Shown piece after piece: positions 28,449-37,525 of a DNA stretch of 64,000 nt (positions are counted from its first letter, which is position 1; every line of letters begins with the position of its first letter). Source of the DNA: Bifidobacterium breve. GTDB lineage: Bacteria; Actinomycetota; Actinomycetes; Nanopelagicales; Nanopelagicaceae. The notes under the pieces are model-generated. The model worked only from the letters and a program-made list of their open reading frames with translations. It did no database searches and was not told where the DNA came from. Location: positions 1 to 64,000 of the forward strand of contig CAMCVO010000007.1 in NCBI GenBank assembly GCA_945881945.1, written 5' to 3'. Made by a program: the position numbers and the translations under genes.

Positions 28449-28521
28449 GCCTCGGTACTCCAACGGTAGAGAGGACGGTCTCAAAAACCGTATAGTGTCG
28501 GTTCGAATCCGACTCGAGGCA
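28449..28521 (+). tRNA. tRNA with anticodon CAA (leucine) and a short variable loop
   Basis: The 73-nt sequence folds into a full cloverleaf. The 7-bp acceptor stem is GCCTCGG with TCGAGGC. The 3-bp D stem is CTC with GAG. The 5-bp anticodon stem is ACGGT with ACCGT, around the loop CTCAAAA (anticodon CAA, 28482-28484). The variable loop is 5 nt (ATAGT), and the perfect T stem is GTCGG with CCGAC around TTCGAAT. The discriminator is A, and CCA is not encoded. CAA reads the leucine codon UUG, and the D-loop GGTAGA pattern resembles tRNA-Leu. Yet bacterial tRNA-Leu normally has a long variable arm, absent here. Isotype is therefore assigned by anticodon only. Confidence 0.85.
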
Positions 28522-28522
28522 C

Positions 28523-29110
28523 ATGAATATGGAAAAAAAGATTCGAATTCTTGTTGCCGAAGATGAAACTATCATTCGGCTAGATTTAGTAGAGATGCTT
28601 ACTGAAGCTGGGTATGAGGTGGTTGCTCAGGCAGAAAATGGCGCACTTGCTATTGAGCTAGTCAAATTACACAAGCCTGACCTTGCAATACTAGATGTAA
28701 AGATGCCTGAGATGGATGGAATTACCGCTGCTGAACAAATAATTAGTTTGGCACCAGTTTTGATGTTAACAGCATTTAGTCAACGAGATTTGGTTGAACG
28801 AGCAAGAAATGCTGGTGTAATGGCTTATGTAGTGAAACCCTTCACAATTGCAGACCTAATTCCTGCTATTGAAATTGCGATAAGTAGGCATACTCAAATG
28901 AGATCCCTCGAAGTTGAGGTTGCAGATCTCTATGAAAGACTTGAAACACGTAAGGTAATTGATAGAGCTAAAGGCATTTTGATGAAAGCAATGAATCTTT
29001 CGGAGCCAGAAAGCTTTGCTTGGATTCAAAAAACAGCAATGGATCGAAGAATATCGATGAAGCAAGTTGCACAAGCAGTAATCTCCCCAGAATCAGCTCC
29101 TGATCGGTGA
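28523..29110 (+). CDS. pdtaR: Response regulator with ANTAR RNA-binding domain (PdtaR-like)
   Basis: ANTAR response regulators bind paired hexaloop RNA hairpins and act as antiterminators or translation regulators when phosphorylated. Residues 6-120 are a receiver domain with acidic residues EDE, phosphoacceptor Asp58 in AILDVKMPEMDG and the late Lys in VVKPF. Residues 130-190 are the ANTAR domain (KVIDRAKGILMKAMNLSE...). Length 195 is close to mycobacterial PdtaR, which also lies near pyk and polA. The ATG follows the tRNA by 1 nt. The 3' end of the tRNA supplies the only GAGG, so translation may depend on tRNA processing. No partner kinase is in the window. Confidence 0.92.
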   Translation: MNMEKKIRILVAEDETIIRLDLVEMLTEAGYEVVAQAENGALAIELVKLHKPDLAILDVKMPEMDGITAAEQIISLAPVLMLTAFSQRDLVERARNAGVMAYVVKPFTIADLIPAIEIAISRHTQMRSLEVEVADLYERLETRKVIDRAKGILMKAMNLSEPESFAWIQKTAMDRRISMKQVAQAVISPESAPDR

Positions 29111-29515
29111 TTACCTTTCCGCCAATATCAAGCATGTGATCCTTGCGCTGCAGGTTAGTTCACCCTCTTCATTTGTAATTTTTACTTCATAGCAGCAAAG
29201 GGTTTTTCCTAGGGAGACTGCGGTTGCAACAGCTGTAACAACCCCAGAAATGGCAGGTTTATGGTGAGTTGCATTTATATCCACGCCCACAATTTTTCTA
29301 TTTACACCCGCATGTAATTGAGTACCGATTGAACCTAAGCTCTCTGCGAGTACTACATTTGCTCCACCATGCAAAAGTCCAATTGGTTGAGTATTTCCTT
29401 CAACTGGCATGGTACCTACTAATCTTTCGGGAGAAGCTTCAATCACTTCAATACCCATTTTCTTGCCAAGCGCTCCTGGGCCCCGCTTAAAATTCATGTC
29501 TAAGAAATCGGTCAT
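29111..29515 (-). CDS. PaaI-type hotdog-fold thioesterase
   Basis: This is a small hotdog-fold protein of the PaaI/YdiI group, acyl-CoA thioesterases acting on aryl or hydroxyacyl-CoA. The 134-residue product carries the family segment QPIGLLHGGANVVLAESLGS, with the conserved His-Gly-Gly and the acidic catalytic residue in the following helix. Its substrate is unknown. The ATG at 29515 is chosen because TAAACT lies 7 nt upstream; a TTG 9 codons earlier is possible but unsupported. It converges on the ANTAR gene with no intervening base and diverges from polA across 40 nt. Confidence 0.85.
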   Translation of the reverse strand: MTDFLDMNFKRGPGALGKKMGIEVIEASPERLVGTMPVEGNTQPIGLLHGGANVVLAESLGSIGTQLHAGVNRKIVGVDINATHHKPAISGVVTAVATAVSLGKTLCCYEVKITNEEGELTCSARITCLILAER

Positions 29516-29522
29516 GAATAAG

Positions 29523-29528
29523 AGTTTA
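29523..29528 (-). promoter_or_regulatory. -10 box for leaderless thioesterase transcript
   Basis: On the minus strand TAAACT ends 7 nt before the ATG at 29515. It lies back to back with the polA -10 box in a 40-nt divergent region. Confidence 0.4.
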
Positions 29529-29543
29529 ACCTGAGATGCCAAT

Positions 29544-29549
29544 TAGAAT
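29544..29549 (+). promoter_or_regulatory. -10 box for leaderless polA transcript
   Basis: TAGAAT ends exactly 6 nt before the ATG of polA at 29556, with no Shine-Dalgarno sequence. Confidence 0.45.
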
Positions 29550-29555
29550 CCGAAT

Positions 29556-32129
29556 ATGAGCATTAGTTCTGGGCGTTTACTGCTAATTGATGGTCATTCA
29601 ATGGCTTACCGAGCTTTTTATGCCTTGCCGGTTGATAACTTCAAGACCACTACAGGTCAACCCACTAATGCAATCTATGGATTTGCATCGATGTTAATCA
29701 ATCTTATCAAGGAAGAACAGCCTACCCATTTAGCCGTTGCGTTTGATGTTTCAAGAAAAACCTTTAGAACAGAGAAATTTCCAGAATATAAAGCCAATCG
29801 AAGTAGTACACCTGATGAATTTCGTTCCCAGATGTCTTTCTTAAATGAAATGATTGATTGTTTTGGAATTAAACATTTTGAACTAGAGGGTTATGAAGCT
29901 GATGACATCATTGCATCCCTGGCCAAAAAAGCGGCAAAAGAGAAATTCCAAGTATTAATCTGCACCGGGGATAGGGATTCTTTTCAATTAGTAAATGCGG
30001 ATGTAACTGTTTTATACCCTAAAAAAGGTGTCACTGAAATGTTACGTATGACACCGGATACGGTATATGAAAAATATGGTTTAACACCAACTCAATATCC
30101 AGATTTTGCTGCGCTGCGGGGCGATCCAAGTGACAACCTGCCCTCTATTCCAGGCGTGGGTGAAAAAACTGCAACAAAATGGATTTCAGATTATGGCAGT
30201 CTTGAAAAGCTCCTCGCAAAAGCAGGTGAGATTCCTGGCAAGGTTGGGCAGTCACTGCGAGAAAATTTGAACACCGTCAGGTTGAATCGTGAGCTAACAC
30301 ATTTACTAGATGATCTTGACTTGAATGCAGAAATTGTTGATTTACATTGGACGGGTTTTGATTCAAATCGTATGGGTATTTTCTTCGACAAAATGGAAAT
30401 ACGAGCATTGAAAGAGAGATTGAAATCGCTACCACAGTCGGATACTTTGGGTGATCCAGAGATTGAGATTGTGGTCACTGAGAGTTCATCCGATCAAATG
30501 GCCGCATTGCTGATGAATCAAATAGAACCAATTGCGCTCTCATTTGATTTTATTGAAAACTCCTTGCAGGGATATGCGGTAGCACTAAATGAGAACGAAA
30601 CTTATTATGTACGTGAATCAAAAGTAGGAGATTGGATGAGTAACTCAAACCTGCCTAAAATTGTTCATTCAGCAAAAAACTTGATAAAAAAAATCACCTT
30701 TAATGGATTAGCTGCAGATGTTGAACTCCTTGCTTATTTAGCAAATCCGGGCAGCAGAAACCTTGAGTTAAATGATCTGGTTGAGCGCAGACTCGGTATT
30801 GCCCCTTCAAGTGGTGACTTGTTTTCACAGTTTGATCCACGATCTGCTGCATGGGTATTTTCATTGCAGAAGGAGCTGTCACAAGAGATTGAATCCAAAG
30901 GAATGTCAGATTTGTATGCTCATTTGGAGCAGCCAACCCTACTTTTACTCGCCCAAATGGAATCAGTCGGTATAGCTGTAGACCTACCAAAATTGAGTGA
31001 GTTGTTAACTCACTTTACCAAAATAGTTTCCGATGAAACAAAAATGGCATATCAAGAGGCTGGGCATGAATTTAATGTTGGTTCGCCTAAACAACTCCAG
31101 GTGGTGCTTTTTGACGAATTGAAATTGCCTAAGACGAAAAAGATTAAAACGGGGTATACAACTGATGCAGAAAGTTTGGAGTGGTTGGCAATCAAAACAA
31201 GGCACCCGCTTCTAAAACACCTTCTACGGATTCGTGAAACTTCAAAATTAATGACCACAGTGGATGGACTAATTGAATCTGTTGCACAGGATGGTCGGAT
31301 ACATACTAGTTTCCAGCAAACAGTGGCAGCAACTGGCAGGCTTTCTTCAACTGAGCCAAACTTACAAAATATTCCAATTCGAACCGAAGAAGGCCGAAGA
31401 ATTCGAGATTGTTTTGTCGCCCAGGAACCTTTCCTCGATCTGATGACCGCAGATTACAGCCAAATCGAGATGCGAATTATGGCCCATTTATCTGACGACA
31501 AAGCCTTAATAGCAGCCTTTGAATCTGGTGAAGATTTGCATTCAACAGTTGCTTCACAAGTTTTTGGTGTGAAACCAGAAGATGTTGATTCAGAAATGCG
31601 CCGAACAATTAAGGCCATGTCCTATGGGCTGGCTTATGGTCTGTCTTCATTTGGATTGGCCCAAACGCTAGACATTGATCCAGCTGCGGCGAATGAACTC
31701 ATGGGCAAATACTTTGAAAGATTTGGTGGCATACGAGAGTATTTAAAAACAGTAGTAATCAAAGCCCGTGAAAATGGTTATACCCAAACTATTCTGGGCA
31801 GACGAAGGTACTTACCAGATTTAAACCATGATAATCGACAACGTCGCGAAATAGCTGAACGCGCAGCACTTAATGCACCGATCCAAGGATCTGCAGCTGA
31901 CATTATTAAGATTGCAATGCTCAAGGTAGATGAGCAAATGAAGTTAGCAAAAATGAAATCGCGATTGTTGTTACAGGTGCATGATGAATTGATATTTGAG
32001 ATTGCGCCAGGCGAGCAGGAGAGATTGACTAAGCTAGTGACTGAACAGATGTCTGGAGCTTATAAACTAGATGTCCCGCTTGATGTCAACATTGGTGTGG
32101 GCAAAAGTTGGGACTTAGCAGCACACTAA
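29556..32129 (+). CDS. polA: DNA polymerase I
   Basis: PolA fills gaps and removes RNA primers. The 857-residue protein has an N-terminal 5'-3' exonuclease domain (LLIDGHSMAYRAFYALP; CTGDRDSFQLV; GDPSDNLPSIPGVGEKTA). A central 3'-5' exonuclease-like domain follows, then the polymerase domain with motif A (DYSQIEMRI), motif B (RRTIKAMSYGLAYGLS) and motif C (VHDELIFE). The exonuclease I acidic motif D-x-E is not seen (DFIEN instead), so proofreading is probably lost, as in mycobacterial PolA. It ends 1 nt before the convergent MFS gene. Confidence 0.97.
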   Translation: MSISSGRLLLIDGHSMAYRAFYALPVDNFKTTTGQPTNAIYGFASMLINLIKEEQPTHLAVAFDVSRKTFRTEKFPEYKANRSSTPDEFRSQMSFLNEMIDCFGIKHFELEGYEADDIIASLAKKAAKEKFQVLICTGDRDSFQLVNADVTVLYPKKGVTEMLRMTPDTVYEKYGLTPTQYPDFAALRGDPSDNLPSIPGVGEKTATKWISDYGSLEKLLAKAGEIPGKVGQSLRENLNTVRLNRELTHLLDDLDLNAEIVDLHWTGFDSNRMGIFFDKMEIRALKERLKSLPQSDTLGDPEIEIVVTESSSDQMAALLMNQIEPIALSFDFIENSLQGYAVALNENETYYVRESKVGDWMSNSNLPKIVHSAKNLIKKITFNGLAADVELLAYLANPGSRNLELNDLVERRLGIAPSSGDLFSQFDPRSAAWVFSLQKELSQEIESKGMSDLYAHLEQPTLLLLAQMESVGIAVDLPKLSELLTHFTKIVSDETKMAYQEAGHEFNVGSPKQLQVVLFDELKLPKTKKIKTGYTTDAESLEWLAIKTRHPLLKHLLRIRETSKLMTTVDGLIESVAQDGRIHTSFQQTVAATGRLSSTEPNLQNIPIRTEEGRRIRDCFVAQEPFLDLMTADYSQIEMRIMAHLSDDKALIAAFESGEDLHSTVASQVFGVKPEDVDSEMRRTIKAMSYGLAYGLSSFGLAQTLDIDPAAANELMGKYFERFGGIREYLKTVVIKARENGYTQTILGRRRYLPDLNHDNRQRREIAERAALNAPIQGSAADIIKIAMLKVDEQMKLAKMKSRLLLQVHDELIFEIAPGEQERLTKLVTEQMSGAYKLDVPLDVNIGVGKSWDLAAH

Positions 32130-32130
32130 T

Positions 32131-33357
32131 TTACTTGTTTATGTCTAAATTTGCTTCCATAGCTTCAGTGTCTTCTTCTTCAGTAGGAACTCGATCTGCT
32201 GCCTGTAATAAACCAGATCCTCTTCGCATTACTAGATATCCAATACCAACACATATTGTGGTCAGTGCCAAACAATACCTTGGGGAGTAATGTTCAGATA
32301 TAAAACCACCCAATGCGGTTCCAAGTGCAGTAAAAGTTCCTTCAACAGTCCACAACCAACCAAGAGCAGCTACTGCAGTTCCCTTTGGTCGTACCGCTTC
32401 GCTAATTTCCAAATAGAAAACTTGTAAGCCTCCAGCCATCAAACTCATGGCAGCTGTAACTATCATCATGGACCAGTTTGGATAGGTAAAAACAAGCGGT
32501 AGAGAGAAAATAAACCAAAATAAGTAAAGTTTTTTGAAAGCGGCAAGTGAAGAGGTTCGGCGTGAAACCATTGCAGCAACTAAGCCACCAATCACATTTC
32601 CAGCAGCCATAATCGCGAAAATTATCCCAGTCCGTTGTGGAACGTTTTCTAAAATGGTGAATGCAGGTATAGCGATGTCAAAGGCTCCCCAGCCTAATCC
32701 AATAAAAACACCTTCCAACATTAGTAATCGCATCGCAGGTGTACGCCAGATGGCTAGGTCATTTGATGTTTTCTTTTCCGGCTTCCAGCGTTTAAGTTGT
32801 GGTGATAGCGATAATAATGCACCACCAGAAAAAATCAGAAATGAGCAAATATACAAGGCCAATTCTGGTGAATTGCTTAGTGCAACACTAGTAGCGATCA
32901 GAGGGCCAAATATGCCAACTGAATTCATAACTGCTGTATCGATTGCGTAAGCAGTTCTAATTTCATTGTGTGGCACAGTTACTTTCCAAAGAGGACGAAT
33001 CGTCAGATTGATTGGTGGAGCAAAAAAACCAAGAATCGCAGCAAAGAGAACTAATTCAGAACTCGTAGTGCCCGTTGCGAAAAGAAGTATCAATAATGCG
33101 TATACCAGCGTTAGAGATCGAAGCGGAGTTTTCATTCCAAATTTATCAATAATGGATCCACGCAAACCTGCAGTAGTTGCGCCAGCTACGCCGTTGGCTC
33201 CTGTTGCTAACCCAGCGATAGCAATGGAGCCTGTAGTTTGTTGAACCTTGAAAAAAATGCTCAACGAGATCATTCCGTAGGCCAAACGGGCTGGGAATGA
33301 GCTAATAAGCAGGTATTGCCCTGATTTGTTGCTGAGGACCTGCGAGTACCTGCTCAT
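32131..33357 (-). CDS. MFS transporter of unknown substrate
   Basis: The 408-residue protein has about twelve hydrophobic segments and the layout of a major facilitator, with the Gly-rich GLATGANGVAGATTAGLRG segment near residues 45-63 and a charged central loop (LKRWKPEKKTSND). MFS proteins of this general kind sit near polA or rpsA in other actinobacteria and are usually annotated as possible drug or sugar exporters. I cannot name a substrate. The C-terminal tail is acidic (PTEEEDTEAMEANLD). ATG 33357 follows a TAGAAT box by 6 nt. Confidence 0.85.
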   Translation of the reverse strand: MSRYSQVLSNKSGQYLLISSFPARLAYGMISLSIFFKVQQTTGSIAIAGLATGANGVAGATTAGLRGSIIDKFGMKTPLRSLTLVYALLILLFATGTTSSELVLFAAILGFFAPPINLTIRPLWKVTVPHNEIRTAYAIDTAVMNSVGIFGPLIATSVALSNSPELALYICSFLIFSGGALLSLSPQLKRWKPEKKTSNDLAIWRTPAMRLLMLEGVFIGLGWGAFDIAIPAFTILENVPQRTGIIFAIMAAGNVIGGLVAAMVSRRTSSLAAFKKLYLFWFIFSLPLVFTYPNWSMMIVTAAMSLMAGGLQVFYLEISEAVRPKGTAVAALGWLWTVEGTFTALGTALGGFISEHYSPRYCLALTTICVGIGYLVMRRGSGLLQAADRVPTEEEDTEAMEANLDINK

Positions 33358-33363
33358 TCGAGA

Positions 33364-33369
33364 ATTCTA
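33364..33369 (-). promoter_or_regulatory. -10 box for leaderless MFS transcript
   Basis: On the minus strand TAGAAT ends exactly 6 nt before the ATG at 33357; no ribosome site is present. Confidence 0.45.
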
Positions 33370-33381
33370 GACTGATTCAGT

Positions 33382-33411
33382 TTGACCCTTGCCACTAAAC
33401 AAAAGTAACCT
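33382..33411 (+). promoter_or_regulatory. Candidate rpsA promoter
   Basis: TTGACC at 33382-33387 and TAACCT at 33406-33411 are spaced by 18 nt. The start would be near 33418, leaving a leader of about 45 nt. A second TANNNT (TACTAT, 33428-33433) has no matching -35. Confidence 0.45.
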
Positions 33412-33462
33412 TGCCCGTCCCTGTCCCTACTATTTGCAGTACCCCTGGAGCACACTCACCTA

Positions 33463-34797
33463 ATGACACCTTCTCAAATTGCCGTAAACGATATTGGAAA
33501 CGCAGAGGATTTTTTAGCCGCTATTGAAGGAACAATCAAAAATTTTAATGATGGAGATCTAGTTTCAGGAATTGTTGTTCAAATTGATCGTGAAGAAGTT
33601 TTATTAGACATTGGTTACAAAACTGAGGGTGTAATTCCATCGCGAGAGTTATCAATTCGCCATGATGTCGATCCAAGTGAATTGGTGAAAGTTGGCGATC
33701 GAGTCGAAGCTCTAGTATTGCAAAAAGAAGATAAAGAAGGTCGTTTAATCCTTTCCAAGAAGCGAGCTCAATACGAGCAGGCTTGGGGGGATGTAGAAGG
33801 CAAGAAAGAACGCGACGAGGTAGTAACTGGAACTGTAATCGAAGTAGTAAAAGGTGGTTTGATCGTTGACATTGGGTTGCGTGGTTTTTTGCCTGCATCA
33901 TTAGTAGAAATGCGTCGAGTAAGGGATTTAACGCCATATATTGGACAGCAAGTTGAGTGTAGAATTATTGAGTTAGATAAGAACCGTAACAACGTAGTGC
34001 TGTCTCGAAGAGCATTTTTGGAACAATCTCAATCTGCCTCTCGCACTACTTTCCTTAATCAGTTAACCAAAGGCCAAGTTCGATCTGGCGTGATTTCTTC
34101 AATTGTAAACTTTGGAGCGTTTGTTGATTTAGGTGGCGTTGATGGATTAGTTCATGTTTCAGAGCTTTCATGGAAGCACATTGATCATCCGTCAGAGGTT
34201 GTTGAGGTTGGCGATGAGGTTACTGTTGAGGTACTTGAAGTAGATTTTGAAAGAGAACGAGTTTCATTATCTCTAAAGGCCACACAAGAAGACCCTTGGC
34301 AAGCTTTTGCTCGAACTCACACCATCAATCAAGTAGTGCCTGGTGAGGTTACTAAGTTGGTCCCATTCGGTGCATTTATAAAAGTATTTGAAGGCATTGA
34401 AGGATTGGTACATATTTCGGAGTTGGCAGAGCGCCATGTAGAAATACCAGAGCAGGTAGTTCAAGTTGGGGATAAGTTGTTTGTTAAAATCATAGATATC
34501 GATTTGGAGCGTCGTCGAATCTCTCTTTCACTGAAGCAAGCAAATGAAGGGCAAGAGGTTGAGGTTGAAGCTTTTGATCCAACTCAATATGGAATGCCAG
34601 CTCGTTATGATGCGGAAGGTAAATTTATTTATCCTGAAGGTTTTGATCCCGAAACCCAAGAATGGAAGCCTGGTTATGAAAGCCAGCGTGAAGAGTGGGA
34701 GAGGCAATATGCTGAAGCCCAATCTCGTTTTATGGCTCATAAGAAGCAAAAAGCAGAGGCAAAGGCAGCTGATGCTGCTGCTCCTGCTGCCGAGTAA
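33463..34797 (+). CDS. rpsA: 30S ribosomal protein S1
   Basis: S1 binds mRNA and helps load it on the 30S subunit. The 444-residue protein holds four S1 (OB-fold) repeats, at about residues 35-105, 120-185, 205-275 and 290-360, each with the G-x-V-x(n)-FGAF/GFLP-type core (for example VNFGAFVDLGGVDGLVHVSEL). An actinobacterial-type C-terminal extension follows (FDPTQYGMPARYDAEGKF) with a charged Ala/Lys/Glu tail. GGAG lies 12 nt before the ATG, further than ideal. A clear terminator follows. Confidence 0.97.
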   Translation: MTPSQIAVNDIGNAEDFLAAIEGTIKNFNDGDLVSGIVVQIDREEVLLDIGYKTEGVIPSRELSIRHDVDPSELVKVGDRVEALVLQKEDKEGRLILSKKRAQYEQAWGDVEGKKERDEVVTGTVIEVVKGGLIVDIGLRGFLPASLVEMRRVRDLTPYIGQQVECRIIELDKNRNNVVLSRRAFLEQSQSASRTTFLNQLTKGQVRSGVISSIVNFGAFVDLGGVDGLVHVSELSWKHIDHPSEVVEVGDEVTVEVLEVDFERERVSLSLKATQEDPWQAFARTHTINQVVPGEVTKLVPFGAFIKVFEGIEGLVHISELAERHVEIPEQVVQVGDKLFVKIIDIDLERRRISLSLKQANEGQEVEVEAFDPTQYGMPARYDAEGKFIYPEGFDPETQEWKPGYESQREEWERQYAEAQSRFMAHKKQKAEAKAADAAAPAAE

Positions 34798-34810
34798 GCG
34801 ATTAATAACT

Positions 34811-34840
34811 ATGGCCTCAGGAAACTGGGGCCATTTTTTT
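34811..34840 (+). terminator. Rho-independent terminator after rpsA
   Basis: GGCCTCAG (34813-34820), loop GAAA, and CTGGGGCC (34825-34832) form an 8-bp stem with one G-T pair, extended by A-T pairs. Seven T (34834-34840) follow. It ends the rpsA transcript 20 nt before coaE. Confidence 0.85.
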
Positions 34841-34846
34841 ATTGTG

Positions 34847-34852
34847 TAGGGT
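34847..34852 (+). promoter_or_regulatory. -10 box for leaderless coaE transcript
   Basis: TAGGGT ends 7 nt before the ATG at 34860, directly downstream of the rpsA terminator. This gives coaE and the uvr genes a separate start. Confidence 0.45.
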
Positions 34853-34859
34853 TTAACTC

Positions 34860-35459
34860 ATGTTAATCGTTGCGCTGACCGGGGGAATAGGGTCTGGCAA
34901 ATCCACTATTGGAGAAATTTTTGAAAATTTAGGTGCCATAGTCATCGATTCCGATCAACTAGCCCGCAATGTAGTAGAACGGGGCACAACCGGTTTTGAT
35001 CAAATTGTTGCAGTTTTTGGTGATGAAGTACTTGAAAATGGGAACTTGGATAGAGCGGCTTTAGCAGAGGTAATCTTTAAAGACCCCACTAAGCGTACGC
35101 AATTAGAGCAAATCACTCACCCATTGATAAGAAAAGCATTTGCAGAAATAGTCGAGTCTGCTGAAAGTGATTCAATAATTATCAATCAGATTCCATTACT
35201 AGTTGAATCAAACCACAACTATAAATTTGATCATGTCATCACTGTCTCAGCTACGGAAGAGGTAAGGATTCAAAGATTACTAACGCGTGGGATGAATTTG
35301 ATGCAGATAAATCAGCGAATTGGGGCGCAATCCACTGATACTCAGCGGGAGGCAATATCTGACACGGTAATTAGAAATGACCAAGATCATTCTAGGCTAT
35401 TGTCTGAAGTAGAAAAAGTATGGGAGCTTCTTCAACTTAAAAATAAGAAAAAATCATGA
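34860..35459 (+). CDS. coaE: Dephospho-CoA kinase
   Basis: CoaE phosphorylates dephospho-CoA in the last step of CoA synthesis. The 199-residue P-loop kinase has GGIGSGKST at residues 8-16, VIDSDQLAR and the lid-region segment typical of CoaE. Many actinobacterial CoaE proteins carry an additional C-terminal GrpB-like domain; this one does not. It overlaps uvrB by 4 nt; the order rpsA-coaE-uvrB is conserved in actinobacteria. Confidence 0.95.
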   Translation: MLIVALTGGIGSGKSTIGEIFENLGAIVIDSDQLARNVVERGTTGFDQIVAVFGDEVLENGNLDRAALAEVIFKDPTKRTQLEQITHPLIRKAFAEIVESAESDSIIINQIPLLVESNHNYKFDHVITVSATEEVRIQRLLTRGMNLMQINQRIGAQSTDTQREAISDTVIRNDQDHSRLLSEVEKVWELLQLKNKKKS

Positions 35460-37525
35460 GGCCCATTTCAGATTTGACTCGCCGGGTAGAACCATTTCAG
35501 GTGATTAGTGATTACGTGCCTGCTGGAGATCAACCGTCTGCTATCTCCGAATTAGTTGCTCGGCTTGCAAACAATGAACAAGACATAGTTTTACTGGGAG
35601 CCACTGGTACTGGAAAATCTGCGACTACTGCTTGGATGATCGAACAAGTTCAACGGCCTACCTTAGTAATTGCCCCCAACAAAACTTTGGCTGCCCAATT
35701 AGCAAACGAGTTCAAGGAACTTCTACCAAATAATGCTGTTGAGTATTTTGTTTCTTACTATGACTACTACCAGCCAGAGGCGTATGTCCCTCAAACTGAT
35801 ACGTTCATTGAGAAAGACTCATCGGTAAACGATGAGGTAGAACGGTTAAGGCATTCAGCGACTAACTCATTACTGACTAGACGAGATGTGATCGTGGTTG
35901 CCACGGTTTCCTGCATTTATGGTTTGGGAACCCCTCAGGAATATATAGACCGAATGGTCAAGTTAAAAGTAGGGGATTCAATTGATCGAAATACTCTTTT
36001 GCGTAAATTTGTTGACATTCAATACAAGCGAAACGATATTGCATTTGAACGTGGAACTTTCCGTGTCCGTGGGGACACAATCGAAATAATACCTATGTAT
36101 GAAGAGCTGGCATTACGAATTGAAATGTTTGGGGATGAGATTGAGAAGATAATGACTCTGCACCCTCTAACTGGTGAAATTGTCAGAGATGAAACGGAAA
36201 TGTATGTATTTCCAGCAACTCACTACGCCGCTGGTCCTGAAACAATGGAACGCGCTATCAAAGAAATAGAAGCAGAGCTCGAAAAACGTGTGGATGAATT
36301 TGAACGCTCTGGAAAATTACTAGAGGCGCAGAGAATTAAAATGCGCACCACGTTCGACATAGAAATGATGCGCCAGCTCGGTTTTTGTTCTGGAATTGAA
36401 AACTACTCAAGACATCTGGATGGAAGGGAGCAAGGTTCTGCGCCTAACTGTCTTCTAGATTATTTCCCTGAGGATTTTTTAGTGGTGATTGACGAGTCTC
36501 ATGTAACGGTACCGCAAATAGGCGCTATGCATGAAGGTGATGCAGCACGAAAGCGCACACTAGTGGAGCACGGTTTTAGATTACCAAGTGCCATGGATAA
36601 CCGGCCACTTAAGTTTGCAGAGTTTTTAGATAGGTGCGGACAAAAAGTGTATTTGTCTGCCACACCCGGCAGGTATGAGTTAGAAAAAACCAAAAATGAT
36701 GTTGTGGAACAAGTGATTCGTCCCACTGGACTGGTAGATCCGAAAATTGTGGTCAAGCCCATTAAGGGACAGATAGATGATTTGAATAACGAGATCAAAT
36801 TACGTGCAGATCGTAATGAAAGAGTTCTTGTGACTACCTTGACTAAAAAAATGTCAGAGGAGCTAACTGATTACATGTTAGGCCTTGGAGTAAAGGTTAG
36901 ATATTTGCATTCAGAGGTTGATACTTTAAGACGAGTTGAGTTGCTAAGAGAGCTTAGGACCGGTGAATATGATGTTCTAATTGGTATAAATCTTTTACGT
37001 GAGGGTTTGGATTTACCCGAAGTATCTTTGGTCGCGATACTAGATGCCGATAAAGAAGGATTCCTTAGATCGACAACCTCACTGATTCAGACTATTGGAC
37101 GAGCTGCTCGAAACGTTTCAGGTGAAGTGCATATGTACGCTGACAATATGACAAAGTCAATGACTAATGCGATTGATGAAACAAACAGAAGAAGAGCTAA
37201 ACAGGTGGCGTACAACACCGAACATGGAATTGATCCCACTCCACTACGCAAAAAGATTGCTGACATCACAGATTTGATCGCAAAAGAGGCGGATGACACA
37301 GATGATTTAGCGGCAAAAACGAAGAAAACCGGATTTACTAGTGGGGTTCATAGTAAGAATGCACAGTCCCTGCCACGCCAAGAATTGGTGGCATTGATTG
37401 AATCACTGACTGATCAAATGAGATTAGCAGCTTCAGAGTTAGGCTTCGAATTGGCGGCAAGACTACGAGATGAGATAAGGGAATTGAAGCGAGAATTAAA
37501 AGGAATGCAAGAGGCTGGAAGCTGA
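35456..37525 (+). CDS. uvrB: Excinuclease ABC subunit B
   Basis: UvrB is the damage-verifying helicase-like core of nucleotide excision repair. The 689-residue protein has the Walker A motif GATGTGKS at residues 48-55 and the beta-hairpin region with its tyrosines ([20 protein letters not shown]). It also has [11 protein letters not shown] (DEAD-type box), the second RecA-like domain ([19 protein letters not shown]) and a C-terminal UVR domain. It begins in coaE (ATGA) and ends sharing one base with the uvrA start (TGATG). Confidence 0.97.
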   Translation: MRPISDLTRRVEPFQVISDYVPAGDQPSAISELVARLANNEQDIVLLGATGTGKSATTAWMIEQVQRPTLVIAPNKTLAAQLANEFKELLPNNAVEYFVSYYDYYQPEAYVPQTDTFIEKDSSVNDEVERLRHSATNSLLTRRDVIVVATVSCIYGLGTPQEYIDRMVKLKVGDSIDRNTLLRKFVDIQYKRNDIAFERGTFRVRGDTIEIIPMYEELALRIEMFGDEIEKIMTLHPLTGEIVRDETEMYVFPATHYAAGPETMERAIKEIEAELEKRVDEFERSGKLLEAQRIKMRTTFDIEMMRQLGFCSGIENYSRHLDGREQGSAPNCLLDYFPEDFLVVIDESHVTVPQIGAMHEGDAARKRTLVEHGFRLPSAMDNRPLKFAEFLDRCGQKVYLSATPGRYELEKTKNDVVEQVIRPTGLVDPKIVVKPIKGQIDDLNNEIKLRADRNERVLVTTLTKKMSEELTDYMLGLGVKVRYLHSEVDTLRRVELLRELRTGEYDVLIGINLLREGLDLPEVSLVAILDADKEGFLRSTTSLIQTIGRAARNVSGEVHMYADNMTKSMTNAIDETNRRRAKQVAYNTEHGIDPTPLRKKIADITDLIAKEADDTDDLAAKTKKTGFTSGVHSKNAQSLPRQELVALIESLTDQMRLAASELGFELAARLRDEIRELKRELKGMQEAGS

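Noticed and set aside
29516-29542. TTG start adding 9 residues to the thioesterase
   Set aside because: It overlaps the proposed -10 box and lacks a ribosome site; ATG 29515 fits better.
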